The notes under the pieces: generated by a model
Seen by the model: the letters and a program-made list of their open reading frames with translations, nothing else
The model's database searches: none
What the model was told of the DNA's origin: nothing
Assembly (NCBI RefSeq): GCF_008831285.2
Contig: NC_045138.2
Location: 14,272,571-14,336,570, forward strand
Reading direction: 5' to 3'
Source of the DNA: Nymphaea colorata
Lineage: Eukaryota > Streptophyta > Magnoliopsida > Nymphaeales > Nymphaeaceae
DNA length: 64,000 nucleotides
In this document: in pieces, positions 50,501 to 62,892 of the stretch
Position numbering within the stretch: the first letter of the stretch is position 1
Layout of the letters: each line of letters opens with the position of its first letter
Made by a program: the position numbers and the translations under genes

Positions 50501-53447
50501 AACTTGAGTCGCATTGACAAATAATCTCACAGAGAAACTTATTCCGCAACAGTAATTTGTGCATCATAGAGACCATAATGCTGACTTTTTTTTATACAAG
50601 GAAGCCATAAGGTGGAGTTTGTGCACCTGTGACGGTCATCCAGATAACTAGTTTTCTGGAGACTTGTATGTTGTCACTGATCTTCAGATTCTTATAATTC
50701 TATCCATGCTGCAGGTAAGTTCCCGTCAAAAGGAGACAAGTAGTACTACTGGAATGCGTGAAAGTGTTGAAACAAGTCCACTGTTGCATCACCGATCAAA
50801 GGTAAAAATTTAACTAGTTATGGATGCTTTCCTGAAATTCTGTGGTATAATATACAAGGGACTTGCATAATATTTTCTAGAATATTGAATTTTTCTGATG
50901 TTAAGGTGGGAAGTAGATTTTCTATTAATTTATCCTGTCATGTATCGTTTTCCAATGCTTATATACTGCTTAGTGAAGAATAAACCCTGCTACATACAAC
51001 ATTACTTGGTGAATGTACAGTCACATGGGTTTAATTCATGCAAATTTATTTTATTTGTATGGATTTAGCAAATCAGAACGAGATGCTGCTTATTGCCATT
51101 TGTTTGGATGAAAACTGAACTGTATTTGTGAAAGTGATTATTTGTTTTGTCTGATGCGAAATACCTGATTTCATAGGATAAATTCTTGTTAGTTTTAGAA
51201 TTTTAAAAGCCTTTTTGCCTAAGTAGTTTGTCATTCACAGGTTGTAGTTCCTAGCTTTTCATAGGATTAAACCATTTCTAGATTCTAGTTAGTTTTAGAA
51301 TTTTAAAAGTTTTTTTGCCTAAGTAGTTTGTCATTCACAGGTTGTAGTTCCTAGCCGCATAGTGCAAATGGAAGAAGCTATAAGAAGCCGTGATTTTGCA
51401 TCTTTTGCAAGTCTAACTTGTGCAGATAGCAATCAGTTTCATGCTGTCTGCTTGGACACATCCCCCCCAATCTTCTACATGAATGACACGTCACATAGGC
51501 ATGTTCCTATACTCTGTCTTCTTCTTCTTCTAAATACTTTGGCTGGGGCATTGAAGTATCCTTTTCTTTTCAATAAATTCTTGTCTTGATAATTTTGGAC
51601 TCATTTTGCACTGAACCAAAAGGTGTTTTGTGATTTTAGGATAATCAGCTGCATTGAAAGATGGAACAAGCTTAAAGGTACCCCACAGGTTTGTATGCCC
51701 CTAATCTGCAGTAATTCTTAGTAATTTCATCTGTGAGAAATAAGAATAAGCTGCCTTTCTCACGATTCTATTCAATCAGTTAAATTGATGAGTCTGAGGT
51801 CAGATTTTAAATCTGGTGCTGATTTTGAGCATCAGGTCACATGTGGCTCCGAAGTATGGCCTTTTTGGTTTAATGGGTCCATGAAAACTGTTCTTAGCAG
51901 ATTTCAGTTTAAAATCATTAGGTCCAATAAGAACAGTCATCACCTTGATCAGGTTTAAGTGTCTATAGGGTGCTCTTTGTTTGATGTTCTGAAAAATTTA
52001 TTCACTGATTCATATGGGTTCACCTAGATGTATGATGTCCAGAAAAAGGGAAAAGAAAAAGGTCCGACCCCTGTTGGACTGGCCTTTTCTTCATTTCAGA
52101 CTAACAGCATTATGGAGAATGAGTTTGGCCTTGGTGAATTTTACCAGTCTTGAGTTGCCACTGTACTTGAAGAATAGACTTCCGAGATTGGATGAAAATG
52201 TGTCAAGCTCAGTAAGTTAGACTCAAGAAGTGAAGTCCAGGGGAAGGTATAGGTGGTCTCCTAACTTGAAGATGGGACTGAGAGTTTCTATGGAAGCATC
52301 GTGTGGTTGTGGCCGGGAAGTTTTTGGGTCTATCACTCTATATTATCATCTTAACATGGAGCAAAGGAAATTTTACTGAGGTGATGGCAATGTGAGCTGT
52401 CTTAGTTAGGCACTGGACATAACCCCTACTAGAGCCCATGTGATGGTCCAAGAGGCTCCAAACAATGTCTCATCAATTGACATGGAATGACTTTTGTTTT
52501 TTAGATGGATTAACATGTTTGTCAGTTTGCATATTGATATATTGTTACTCAAGTTTCCTGTTGTATCTCATATGCTTTTCGGTTTACAATTTTGGAGTAT
52601 TTTTGTCATATACTTATATTATCGAAATCTTAAAGCTGCTTGTCTGCATCGGTTGACAAAGATGGTAAATTGTGGCAGGTAGCATATACTTTTGATGCTG
52701 GTCCAAATGCAGTGATGATTGCTCCAAACAGAAAAACTGCTACCGATCTTCTTTGTAGGATGCTCTATTACTTCCCTCCATCTCCAGATACAGAATTGTC
52801 CAGGTATGCTAGCTCAGCTTCATTTATTGATGCATGTCAAGCAGTGTGTAACTTGGGAAATTTAAGTGTTCAAGCTGGTGTGCTGTTGGGACCATGTCTA
52901 GATGCACCTGACGATTTTAGTTACATAGGTTAGGTTGTGGTAGTCTTCCTATTGCAGCTTAAACGTAATGAGCTAAAGAATGCAACTATACCTGTAAGTG
53001 TGGGGTAGAATTAGGATGTTAGTGGGTGCTCTAAAATGTCCTTATATATTTGGCAACACTAGTTTGGTGTTAATGGATTTGATTGCTCTGTGACAACCCT
53101 TTCCATGCCGATATCATGGGTTATTGGTTCATGTTAGTTGGTGAGGGTTGTGGGTGCCTACTATCCTCGGCACTGGGTACGTTACAAATGCACATGTATT
53201 TTAACTGTTGCCATGCTTTTTCTCCAGTTACATATTGGGCGACAAAACCATTCTGCAAGAAGCAGGTCTGAAATCGATGGGAGATGTGGAAGCTCTTCCA
53301 CCACCGCCTGAGATGGCAGACAAGCTTACTTCTAGAGTCAGTGGGGAGGTTAGCTACTTCATCTGCACGAAGCCTGGCCAAGGACCTGTACTACTAGCTG
53401 ATGAAAACGAATCACTTTTGCATCCTCAAACAGGTCTGCCAAAGTGA
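47568..53447 (+). CDS. MVD: Mevalonate diphosphate decarboxylase
   Basis: GHMP-kinase-fold enzyme that converts mevalonate diphosphate to isopentenyl diphosphate with ATP, the last step of the plant mevalonate pathway. Exons: 47568-47783, 48679-48877, 49675-49738, 49940-50003, 50089-50169, 50715-50801, 51341-51498, 51640-51688, 52679-52803, 53228-53447; 420 residues, the usual plant length. N-terminal [18 protein letters not shown] is followed by a PTS2-like SVTLDPDHL at 42-50. The glycine/serine ATP loop [10 protein letters not shown] is at 123-132. Arg168 in GSGSACRSL and Asp312 in YTFDAGPNA correspond to the yeast catalytic Arg158 and Asp302, so the enzyme looks active. The seventh intron has a GC donor (51499). 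Exon 7's acceptor region is duplicated upstream. The other introns are AT-rich with no gene seen. Confidence 0.96.
51169..51355 (+). repeat. Tandem duplication copying the 3' splice site and start of MVD exon 7
   Basis: The segment agttttagaattttaaaag through tcattcacag and gttgtagttcctag is present twice. The decoy acceptor cag is at 51238-51240, exactly 100 bases before the true one at 51338-51340. The left parts of the two units (from ttcatagga) differ by a small insertion. Only the downstream copy continues in frame into coding sequence. Confidence 0.9.
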
Positions 53448-54479
53448 TGCCAGCCTCATCAAGTACCGTGTTAACTGCTGCTGTGTGCCGTCTTCAATTA
53501 GTAGCTAAGTCCAAAGCCTATTAAGTTTCGACTGTCTGTAATTGTATTTCAGGACAGATTTTTGTTGTCATATACTTTGTATCTCCCTGCTAATCTTACA
53601 TGGATGGCTTGCTGGTTGCAACTGTGAACACTTTTTTTGCGGCCTTCCTTTCTGCAACTGAAGTTTTGTGGTAGTTCTGAATTACAGAAAGCTTGGTCTG
53701 GGAAATACTAACAACTTCCAGTTTGTCTTCGTATAAGTCTTGATGAATAGTTGGTTGGACATCAACTGGCTTGATTAAGTGCATGAGAAGCCACCTGGTG
53801 ACCTGGGCCTGAGCCATGGCCTGGTGATGATCTGACCAAACTCATACTGGGCCTTGGCCATCCCTCGACTGGTATGAACTGTTAGTAGAGATAGAACTTG
53901 CCATGGTTTGCGAGCTGGAGGCAGCTGAATTTGGCAGCTACCAACTGGGTCATTAACAATAAAAGGAGCTAACGAGGAAGACGAGGCATGAGAGAGATGG
54001 AGGTAGTCCCCTACCAGCAACCACCCTTGACGATTATGGATATCCATTAGCCCGTTTAATAATCTTACATTTTACATAACGCATCTGTCATCGTGCAGGG
54101 CCATTCCTTAGGCAATCCATGCCAAAATCTCTTCCAGGAGGCCGTTTTCTGATATTGATGGTGAAAGGCCTCAAAGATGTCATTCCTCTGATAAAGCGAA
54201 GTAATTGATCTTGCACAATATGATCTCAAAACGTAAAAAGTACGAGAATATGTGCACAAGACTGGAACTTGCGTTAAGCTTCTGAACTATGCCGACGAAG
54301 CTAAAAGTGCAGCAAATGAAACTGAGGGAATTTATCCACAACGTGAATTAGCACATATTTTGTAACCGAAAGCAGTAAAAATAATAGAGTGCCTACTGAA
54401 AGGAGAAACCTCCCAAGAGAAGGATATCGTGTGACACTGTGCTGGGGGGACTGGGGAGACAACAGTGATGAGAACATCC
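53448..54479. other. Convergent 3' flanks of MVD and the hydrolase
   Basis: The two genes end tail to tail. Open frames at 53596-53817 and 53775-54047 on minus have no family resemblance. The sequence should contain both 3' untranslated regions. I see no gene here. Confidence 0.5.
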
Positions 54480-57027
54480 TTAAACAACGGACAAGTTTGT
54501 CGGTTTCTTTCCCAGCAAAAGTGCCCTCATAATTGCATCAACAAAATTGTTGTCACACACGAACATGTGTCCTGCACCTCTGATCTCATGGTACTGTATC
54601 CATGGCAGTTTCTTTGCGATGTAGTTCTGTAGCAGCACTGGCACAAACCCGTCCTCATCACCTTGCCAAAGGTGAACAGCACCCTCATTGTTAGGAAATG
54701 GGTTCTTAAGGTCCATGGGATCGAACTCCCAACTTCCGAATCCAATAATTACATCGCGATTGAGGCATTCATATTCACCTTGCTGCCTTACTTCATTCTG
54801 AATAGTGAAACAACCAAACAAGAGGAAAGCAAAACAAAGGGACTTATCAGGAAGAGGAATGCATTCTAGAGAAAAAGCAGCAGATCCAAGTGATCAGTTC
54901 TTCTTGTGTTACTATCATGATCATTAACTCTTCTTCAAACTCAAAAAGTTCAATAATAGGCTAATAACGTGAAAATTCTTCTCTAGGCATGAAGAATGTG
55001 AACATGTTTTTGATTTACATTTCTTCAATTTATTGTACATGCCCGCATGGGCAAGATTCAAAGATCACGTGTGAAAACCAAAGTTTTACAGAAGTTGAAG
55101 AGCGTTAAATTTCCTCATTTCTTTAGGACACTCTCACATGGGTACGATTCAAATACCAAATTGATATCATGTGAAGAATGTTTGGAACTTGGAAGGTTTC
55201 TGTTCCCTATGAGTTATCTCGATTCTCAACCATTTATAATTACATCAGTTCCAAAAACAAACTGAAACATATAAAAGGCCGAGAAGGGTTTGATAGAGCA
55301 CAGACATTTGTTACTTTTGTAGACAAAATTGAGCGTTGAGTTCACTGCAAACACAACTAAAATATGCTAAACTTACTTCATGAGGCAAATTTTGATACTT
55401 GTCTGAAAGTGACCTATCATGGGCATTGTAGAGTTTTGGATCGTCTGCTTCAACACTCGACGCAGGAAACAATTTCTGAGTCATCCACCAGTATGTTAAC
55501 CAAGGCAGATAGTGAGCAACTCGAAGCATCCACTGATCTTGTACAAATTGCTGGGAATATGCCTCTTTAGATAGTTTGGCGGGAAAACCAGACCACCAAT
55601 AGTTAACGACAGGAGCCAAAAATGTTGCCCCTGCCAACCTGCATTTTCAATATCGAACATTACCATCCATACCCACTGAATAAAAAGGGCAACTCAGGCA
55701 GGAGATCAGAGAATTGAAATTTTACAGTACCAAGATAGTAGTATCCAGGCACCTTAGACGCATGTTATATTACACTAGAAATGGTAATGCGATTAACTGG
55801 AAGCTTCTTTGGTAGATAGACGAATTCGTAAAGCAGTCAAGAATTTCAGTGTTATTTTGAATTCCAAGTACTGCATTTTCTTTGTCATTTTGAATCAGCT
55901 GATATTGCCGTCAAGATATTTTTACCACCATTTTTTGTTCCTTGTACATTTCAAAACTCTGTATATTGGTTTTTTCCTATTTTGTAAGAACAACAGTAAA
56001 ACACATGACTTGTACCGGTAAAATACCAACCATTTCAACTATCAAATACTTTTCATGTCTTCCATTTCCCTACTCCTTCCGTGGAAAAGCTACATTTTGG
56101 AAAAAAGGAGATATTGAGAAAAACTTGCCAAGAAATAGCATTAACTAGCTAAAAAGAGAAATCCGTTCTTCGTTGCCATCAGGGAAATGAAATAGCTCTA
56201 CCTATTAACAGCATGAAGAAGTTCAAATCAACCACGACAAATTGAAGATGAGAATGTTACCAGGAGGAGCAGATCGAATATCAAAATTTTCAAAAGAGGG
56301 GTTCTTCTAACTTATGTCTTCATTACCTGTGGGGTATGTACTTGAGGCAACTCCAAACATGCTGGCCTCCCATGGAAAAGCCAATAACATAGAACTTAGG
56401 ACCAAGCTGCAAACTATCTGCAAGATCTTCAACGTCGAGTGCTTTGCTTTTAACAGATTGTCTGGGATGTGGATCACTCTGTCCATACCCTGGTCTGTCA
56501 ATGGCCACAAAATAGGCATCCAACTCTTCCAACAGATCCTGATCACCCAAAATAAGTTAGTCAAGTGTTCCTGCTGAAGACACCACACAGGAAAAGATGA
56601 GCTTTTCTGGTGGTTGAAGTAGAGTTTTTCTGGTTTTAGATGGGGAAACGCCAGTCAGTATTCAGCAAGTCTAAAATACTTGGGAGTTTTCCTTCATCAT
56701 TAGCGAAGAAGAAAAAAGGAAGAAGAAAGAAAACCTAGATGAACACAAGCAGCAGAACAGAGAAAAGAATTCTACCATTGTTACAGGCAAAGCATCGAGG
56801 CGACATTGATCAAAACCATGAACATAGATGATCTTATGTTTTGCTCTCTCTTTAGGCACCCCCAGCTCTTTGTACGCTAGATATCTTCCATCTCTGAGCT
56901 TTATTCTAGTTGCTGTGACAGGAGGACCGTTCCGAGAGCCGCATATCTTAGGAGGAGGTGGCTTGATTGCCTGGTAAACCCATGCTACAACACCCACCAA
57001 CCCAACTATGGCGATTTGGGCAAGCAT
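54480..57027 (-). CDS. Membrane-anchored alpha/beta hydrolase
   Basis: Four exons: 56776-57027, 56327-56538, 55377-55638, 54480-54797, giving 347 residues with all phases closing. Residues 3-22 form a hydrophobic N-terminal anchor (IAIVGLVGVVAWVYQAI). The fold landmarks are the oxyanion-side HG of IIYVHGFD, IDRPGYGQSDPHP, the nucleophile elbow GFSMGGQ with Ser near 139, an acid in LWQGDEDG (Asp about 289-291) and the catalytic His in RGAGHMF near 319. The triad is therefore complete. It resembles a plant family of about 350-residue hydrolases annotated only as alpha/beta-hydrolase superfamily proteins; the substrate is unknown. PVVNYWWSGFPAKLS and WMTQKLFP in the cap region fit that family. 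The start at 57027 was chosen because it directly precedes the membrane anchor. Confidence 0.9.
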
Positions 57028-60000
57028 AACTGCAAGAGATTTGGATTCAACATCAAATATTTTGCTTTCAAGTAATAGTCAATTCATTTTCGGAGGGTCA
57101 AAAGTTTATAGCATTAAGAGCCAGAACACCAGAAGTGAAAAAACACCAAGAACAAAACTAATAGGGAAAATGTCAACAGAGAGTAAGAGTACTGAGCGAA
57201 CAGGAGAGAAATTAAAGCGTCTTCTTGAACTCAAGTGCTCCCAAGATTTCTCAGTTTGGCTCTTTTTCTTTTGGTACCAGAGGTTGGAGCTGAATCAATG
57301 GTTCCTTTTGAAAATTTTTAAACCAGCAATTTTGTTATAAGATTAAAGCCGTGAAGAAAACTACAACAGTAGATAAACGTCATTATCTCTACCGATCACT
57401 TCTCCACCTTTTCTGTCACGCAATCTTCGTTTGCTCCTTTGTGAAGGTATCTATTGAAAGACTCAATGTATCGACAGCATAAAAAAGTCTCGTTGAATCA
57501 CAATAAACACAAAAAGGAAACAGAGAGGGAATTTGACCTATGATAGCGTTGCCATCTTCTTTAAGCTTCATTAGCTTATTTCTTCGTTATCATTCACCAA
57601 CACTTGCAGTAAGGCATTTTTAAGGAAAAAAAATACAGAAGGTAATAGCCTTTCTTTTTGAGTTGCAAACTTCCAGGACCTTGCATTCCTTATTTTCAAA
57701 AAGTGAGAAAGAATAGGAATACCAGGAAAACCAGGAATCAGCACCACAACGAAAGAAGCAAAGAGATTATCATCCTCCATTATGAAATCATTCTCTTTGA
57801 TAAGATGACAAATAACAAATGAGGTGAAAAGAACTTCAACCAGGGTTCACCCAGTATTTAAGGTGGGATCTAGAACGGCTAGAAATTTTTGAGAAGAAGG
57901 CGGGAAAAGATTAAAGCCTTCCATTGACACACAAAAGCAGCAAATTGAAAAAGAATGAGAAAAAGACTAAAGCCTTTCACTGACACAAAAAAGCAGCAAA
58001 TGAAGAGAAAGAATGCCAACAGAAAATGGAGACTCGACCTGACGATGGAAGAGATTCAACTGTTCTGGTGCGCCTTGCTTTGCTTGCCCTGCTGTTTTCT
58101 AGCCGAACTCGTTACTTTATATTGTCTGGTAACTTGGCCCAAAGAAGCAGACCATTTCAGAAAAGGGCGAAGATGATAAATTAGTATTTCTTCGTTTTTC
58201 CTTCGTCAAGAGGATGAATATGACAAATTAGCATTATTTGTTGACTAATACACTTTTTCGTTCCTTCCGATTAAAACGCCGAACGAATCATCGGCTATCA
58301 AATTATCCATCTAACCATGAAAAGCATTCAACAGTCATTGTTTGAAACTGTCTTCTTCCATGTGGTAGAATTTATTGCACATTAGTTTATGTATTTGACT
58401 ACCAATTGTTGTTCGTTTGCTTGCCAGTTTCCAGAATGGACCATTAAGAGAAAATGTTTGTAGTACAATAGTGGAATACATTGATTTTTACTAGTTCGAC
58501 CACTTTTTGTTCCGAAGTTAAAACACTTCTTTTCTTAAAAGGAAAAATCTTCAAAAAGAGAGAGCTGAAAGTGCCTATGAAATAAGAAAAGATTCGGTGA
58601 AAACATAAGCGTTACAAAAACATAAGAAATGCTGCATCTAACATATGATTGCGTTTTTTGAGGTTAGGTTTTATTCAAGTACTGAAAGAGAAGAACGACA
58701 TTTTCATGAGCATTTGGTGAGGAATAGCTTGGTTTAGGACACTATCTTTAGACCATATCAAATACAGTCTTCCTGTTTCTGATTATCTTGATACGAGTTT
58801 CACTTTTGCTTGTCAACTAAGGGCTTACCTTTATTTGATTCTAGTTCTAAGGCATATATCCATGATTATTATGATAAAAATAAGAAACCCATTTAATATA
58901 TATGTATGCTTTTCTTCATAAAATTGGTTTGTTTTGTCAAAAGTAGTTCTAAATAATAGTTTCTTGTAGAACTTAACGAAGTTGGTAAGACATAAATAAA
59001 ATCCATTTGAGAGGTAAACCCTAGGTGATCAACGTTATGAACTCCCCGCTCCCACCCACCACCAACACCAGATTCCACAACCAAGTCTTTCATAAGATTC
59101 GACAAGATCCAGCATGAGGGCCACACAGCATCAAATGCAAATCCGACTCTCTGGGACTTGAAAGAAAATTATGAGTTCATATGATTTGAAATTTGGAAAC
59201 GAAAATCTGGATATCTTAAGATCTGAGATGCTTTCGTCTTCATAATCTGAACTAATTTGAGAATTCCTTCTTTCATCTGCAATATAAGAAACAGCCAACC
59301 ACCGATAGTTGACGGAGAGCATCAAGAGACAAGTGAGAGAAAGTGGTAGATTGGGCAATTGCAAGCCACATGAAACGAATAATTGAAAGCATGTGGTCTC
59401 ATATCTCCTTTTATAATAACCAGAAAACTGGGAACGAGTAGCCCTTCGTCTGGTTCGTTTATGGCTCAATTATTAAAAAGGAGCAAGTGGATGTTCTTTT
59501 TATTTTTAAAGTTTGTGTAGTGTCCGTTTGGATTTCGTCGGATTTTTGATTTTTTTTTTTTTATATAAAATGTTTCAGGTTAAAAGCTTAAATTAATACA
59601 CCAATTCGGGCTGACTCATAGTGGGTTGTTCTATTTTTCATGAAACAATGACTGCCCATATATTGATTACGTTTGTGAGATATGAGACGACAACCAAAAA
59701 AAGGAAAAATAAAAAATACAGATGCTTCTTGTAAAGAATCACTCTTTTGTTTTTAGCTGAGAAAGACAATTTATTTTTAATAATTTTATTTTTGTTATTT
59801 TATATTAAAAACTTAATGCTCAAGATACTTCACAAAAGTTTATCTTTTATATATTTTTTTAAAGGTGAGTCCTAAGAAAGCAACTGGTCCCCCTTTATAT
59901 GTTCGCTAGTTCATAAAGCATGTTTCTGAAAAAAAGAGATTTTTCTTATAAGAGGCCCAGTATGCTACCAACCTTACTTCTTCCTTTTCATATTATTTTT

Positions 60001-60840
60001 TTGCCAACAAATGGTTTCTATATTCCCACTCCAAAATTATAAACTTATAACTTATTAATCATTATTTTATTTAAATATTAACTGACCCAAACCCACACTG
60101 CTCCAATCGGCCCCATATTCACCGATATTTGAAAAAGCCCCTGCAGCAACACAGTGAGGGGCCGATCATGTCGGGCCGGACCGCTATTGACAGTGTTGCT
60201 TATAAATATTTTAATATTTAAGAATTTAAGATAACTTCACTGCTCTCGGGTGGGACCGGAAGTCCTTCGGCCGCGCCAAATTTTGAATTTCAAAAATTTA
60301 TTAGATGTTAAAAATAAAACGTTATGGCTCTTAAAATTTCCCTTACAACCTGTTGGGATGAAGAGAAATGTGTGAGTTTCAAATTTCTTTTAAACGGTAG
60401 GGTAAAATACTCTTCTTGCTCACCAAGCTCTCGCATCTCTCAATTGGCACAAGGGTCTCACAATCTTTTATGCCCATTCATCATATGTAGTAGAGAAGAC
60501 ACCATAGGATTGGTGTAGGCAACTGCCCACCTTAGCCTGCACAATTCTTTATAAAATTTCTATTTATTATGTATTGGACTCGCGCCTAACCATATGGGGT
60601 GCCCACACCAAACGCATATATGCACCAGTGTCGCTCTGCTAAAATTTTCTGACTCTGTCACTAATTGGATGAGGGTAGATATTACCTTCTTCGTACTTAT
60701 TTGTAGTCAATCAAGATAGGAGATTTCCAAATGAAATTTGAAATTAAAAGAAAAAAATAGGTCTTTTTTGGCAGGTCCGGTTGTTTTTGAGAAGATTAGG
60801 TGGGAAAGCGAAGTTTGAATGGCCAAAAACACAAGGAAAG
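57028..60840. other. Region upstream of the hydrolase, no gene recognised
   Basis: The first kilobase should include the hydrolase promoter and leader. A minus-strand ORF at 57571-57780 opens MEDDNLFASFVVVLIPGFPG and could be an alternative first exon, but nothing supports this. Minus-strand frames at 58893-59126 and 59131-59469 have no recognised domain. A stretch from about 60100 to 60660 is GC-mixed and looks like decayed repeat sequence (for example gtcgctctgctaaaattttc). Confidence 0.45.
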
Positions 60841-62725
60841 CCCTATGCACGCATCTTCCATATCTCTCTCTCTCTCTCTCTCTCTAGAAAGAATACGTTA
60901 CTATGTTTCAAACAATAAATGACATTTTTATTGAAAGGGACTAGAGTTGAATAATTGTAAAGAAATATTAGTGTTAAAATCTTAGCCATCGGTCACTTTC
61001 AGAAACCAAGATGACTTGACTGTCATATCATATATTTTAATTCCAACTATATAGCAGTCAATTTCTCCATAAAACATGTTATTTCGTGGAAGAAACAAAT
61101 ATGATCATGCTAAAAGAAATGAAATGAGCATGTGCAACAAGACTACTTACTTATTCTTAGTTGGAGAGAAATGAAACTAGCAAAAATGATAAGAAATACA
61201 AGGGAGTTGAAAGCTGCCGGCCAGTGTCCATTGCCGGACGGATAAAATTAAATTTTACGATATTAAAAGGTGTCGTAAATGGTTTCTAGTCATGGGACAC
61301 ATTATTGTGACAGTTTTTAGCATCACAAAATTAATAAAAAAAAAACTCATATGAGAATAAATGTTGGCTGGCTGATTTCGAATTTTTATCAAATACAAAG
61401 TAAGATATTGACAAGCTCATCCCCACGGCTTTGGTTGAACAAAATAAACCCACGACTTGTGTAGACTCTGACAGAGAGCAAAGTTGTTAAGAGGATGCAT
61501 TATGGTGTAAATTAATTTTAATGCCAAATTTGTAAAACATGTTGTATTAATAAAAATAATGGAAAAATATGGAAATAAATAATTAAAAGGACAAGTATAC
61601 ACACACACAACAGTATAGATAAAAGCCATTCTTAACAAGCATCTAATAATTAAATAGCACAAACAGATCATATTTGACAAAATATGTCACACCCAAAACA
61701 CAAATCATGGTTTCCTTTGCTAAGATTGCCCTGTCGGCCAATTCAAAAGAGATTTTCCATCCAACAATTGAATAAATAAATAAATAAAATGTGGGGGTGG
61801 GGGTGTGAGGGAGATGGGTAGATGCCAAATCCTTGTTGGAAAAAGTCTCTCTCTCTCTATATATATATATATACATATAATCAGCATTGAGCAGTTTAAC
61901 ATTATATATGTATTTGCATATAAAAATTTCAAATTTGGTAAAGCTAGCCAAACTTTAAATTTGGTGTAGTTTCAAAATTTTGGTAGGGACCAAAATCTAT
62001 TTTTTCAAAAATTTTATATAATATAAATGTTTTTTTTTAAATTTACATGTTAATTTAAAAAAAATTAAGGGGAGCCGGCCCTTGGTTCAACCAACAATTG
62101 AATAAATAAATAAATAAATAAAATTCTCAGACGGCCTTAAAATTTGATGAAGTCGATATCGAAGTGGGAATGGAACCTATGGCAATGAGTTGGTTTAAGA
62201 ATCTCAAGAGCAAGAGTTTGTTTGAGACTCTTAGAGGGAAGGAACAATATTTATATTCCTCGAAGCAAACTTCGATGTTATTAAAATTGTGTATTTCAAG
62301 AACATGTATCTTAAGAAAAAAAAAAGATACAATGTTCGCATAAAGTATTGGCGTGGCTCTTTTATCTCTATTTCGGGCACATTTACAGAAAATAGAAAAT
62401 CACGAATCTTGGCAGAAGACAAAGGGGGAAAAAAATTTGAGAGCTAGGCAAATCATGTATTAGAAATTTGGTAGTTGTTGATATGCAAAGACTTTTTTTT
62501 TTTTTTTTTAATTATTAGTGGAGTTACACCTTTCAACTGTTGCTTGACTTACTTTAGTCACAAGTGGTACCTCTCAACCAAACATATCTGGTTTCACTAG
62601 TATATATATATATATATATATATATTTGAATTTTTAAGGTTTTGACTTGTTTTGAGTGCTTGGGTGATATATATATATATGTATGGGGTTTGAGTGAACT
62701 TAAGTTAAATCATTCAACTTGAGTG
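60841..62725. other. AT-rich intergenic region
   Basis: It contains (TC)n at 60862-60884, (TC)n-(AT)n at 61847-61874 and (AT)n at 62600-62626. The phrase ccaacaattgaataaataaa occurs at about 61762 and again near 62092, a dispersed duplication around a (TAAA)n tract. No gene is supported. Confidence 0.5.
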
Positions 62726-62892
62726 TCGCACTGACCATCATCTACATTTCAGAAAAACTGCTAAAACATGACAACGATTATGAGATTCATATCTCAAACC
62801 CCTTAAAAGTCGCACTGACCATCATTTACATTTCAGAAAAACTGCTAAAACATGACAACGATTATGAGATTCATCTCTCAAACCCCTTAAAT
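62726..62892. repeat. 84-bp tandem duplication
   Basis: The unit starting tcgcactgaccatcat and ending caaaccccttaaa occurs twice with a period of 84 bases (62726 and 62810) and only a few differences. Because 84 is divisible by three, an ORF at 62719-62922 reads through both copies, but that is a consequence of the repeat and not evidence of a gene. Confidence 0.9.

Noticed and set aside
57571-57780. Minus-strand ORF opening MEDDNLFASFVVVLIPG, upstream of the hydrolase
   Set aside because: It could be an alternative first exon, but no join in frame to the hydrolase was convincing.
59131-59469. 112-residue minus-strand ORF
   Set aside because: No recognised domain, no splice partners and AT-rich surroundings; chance is the simplest explanation.
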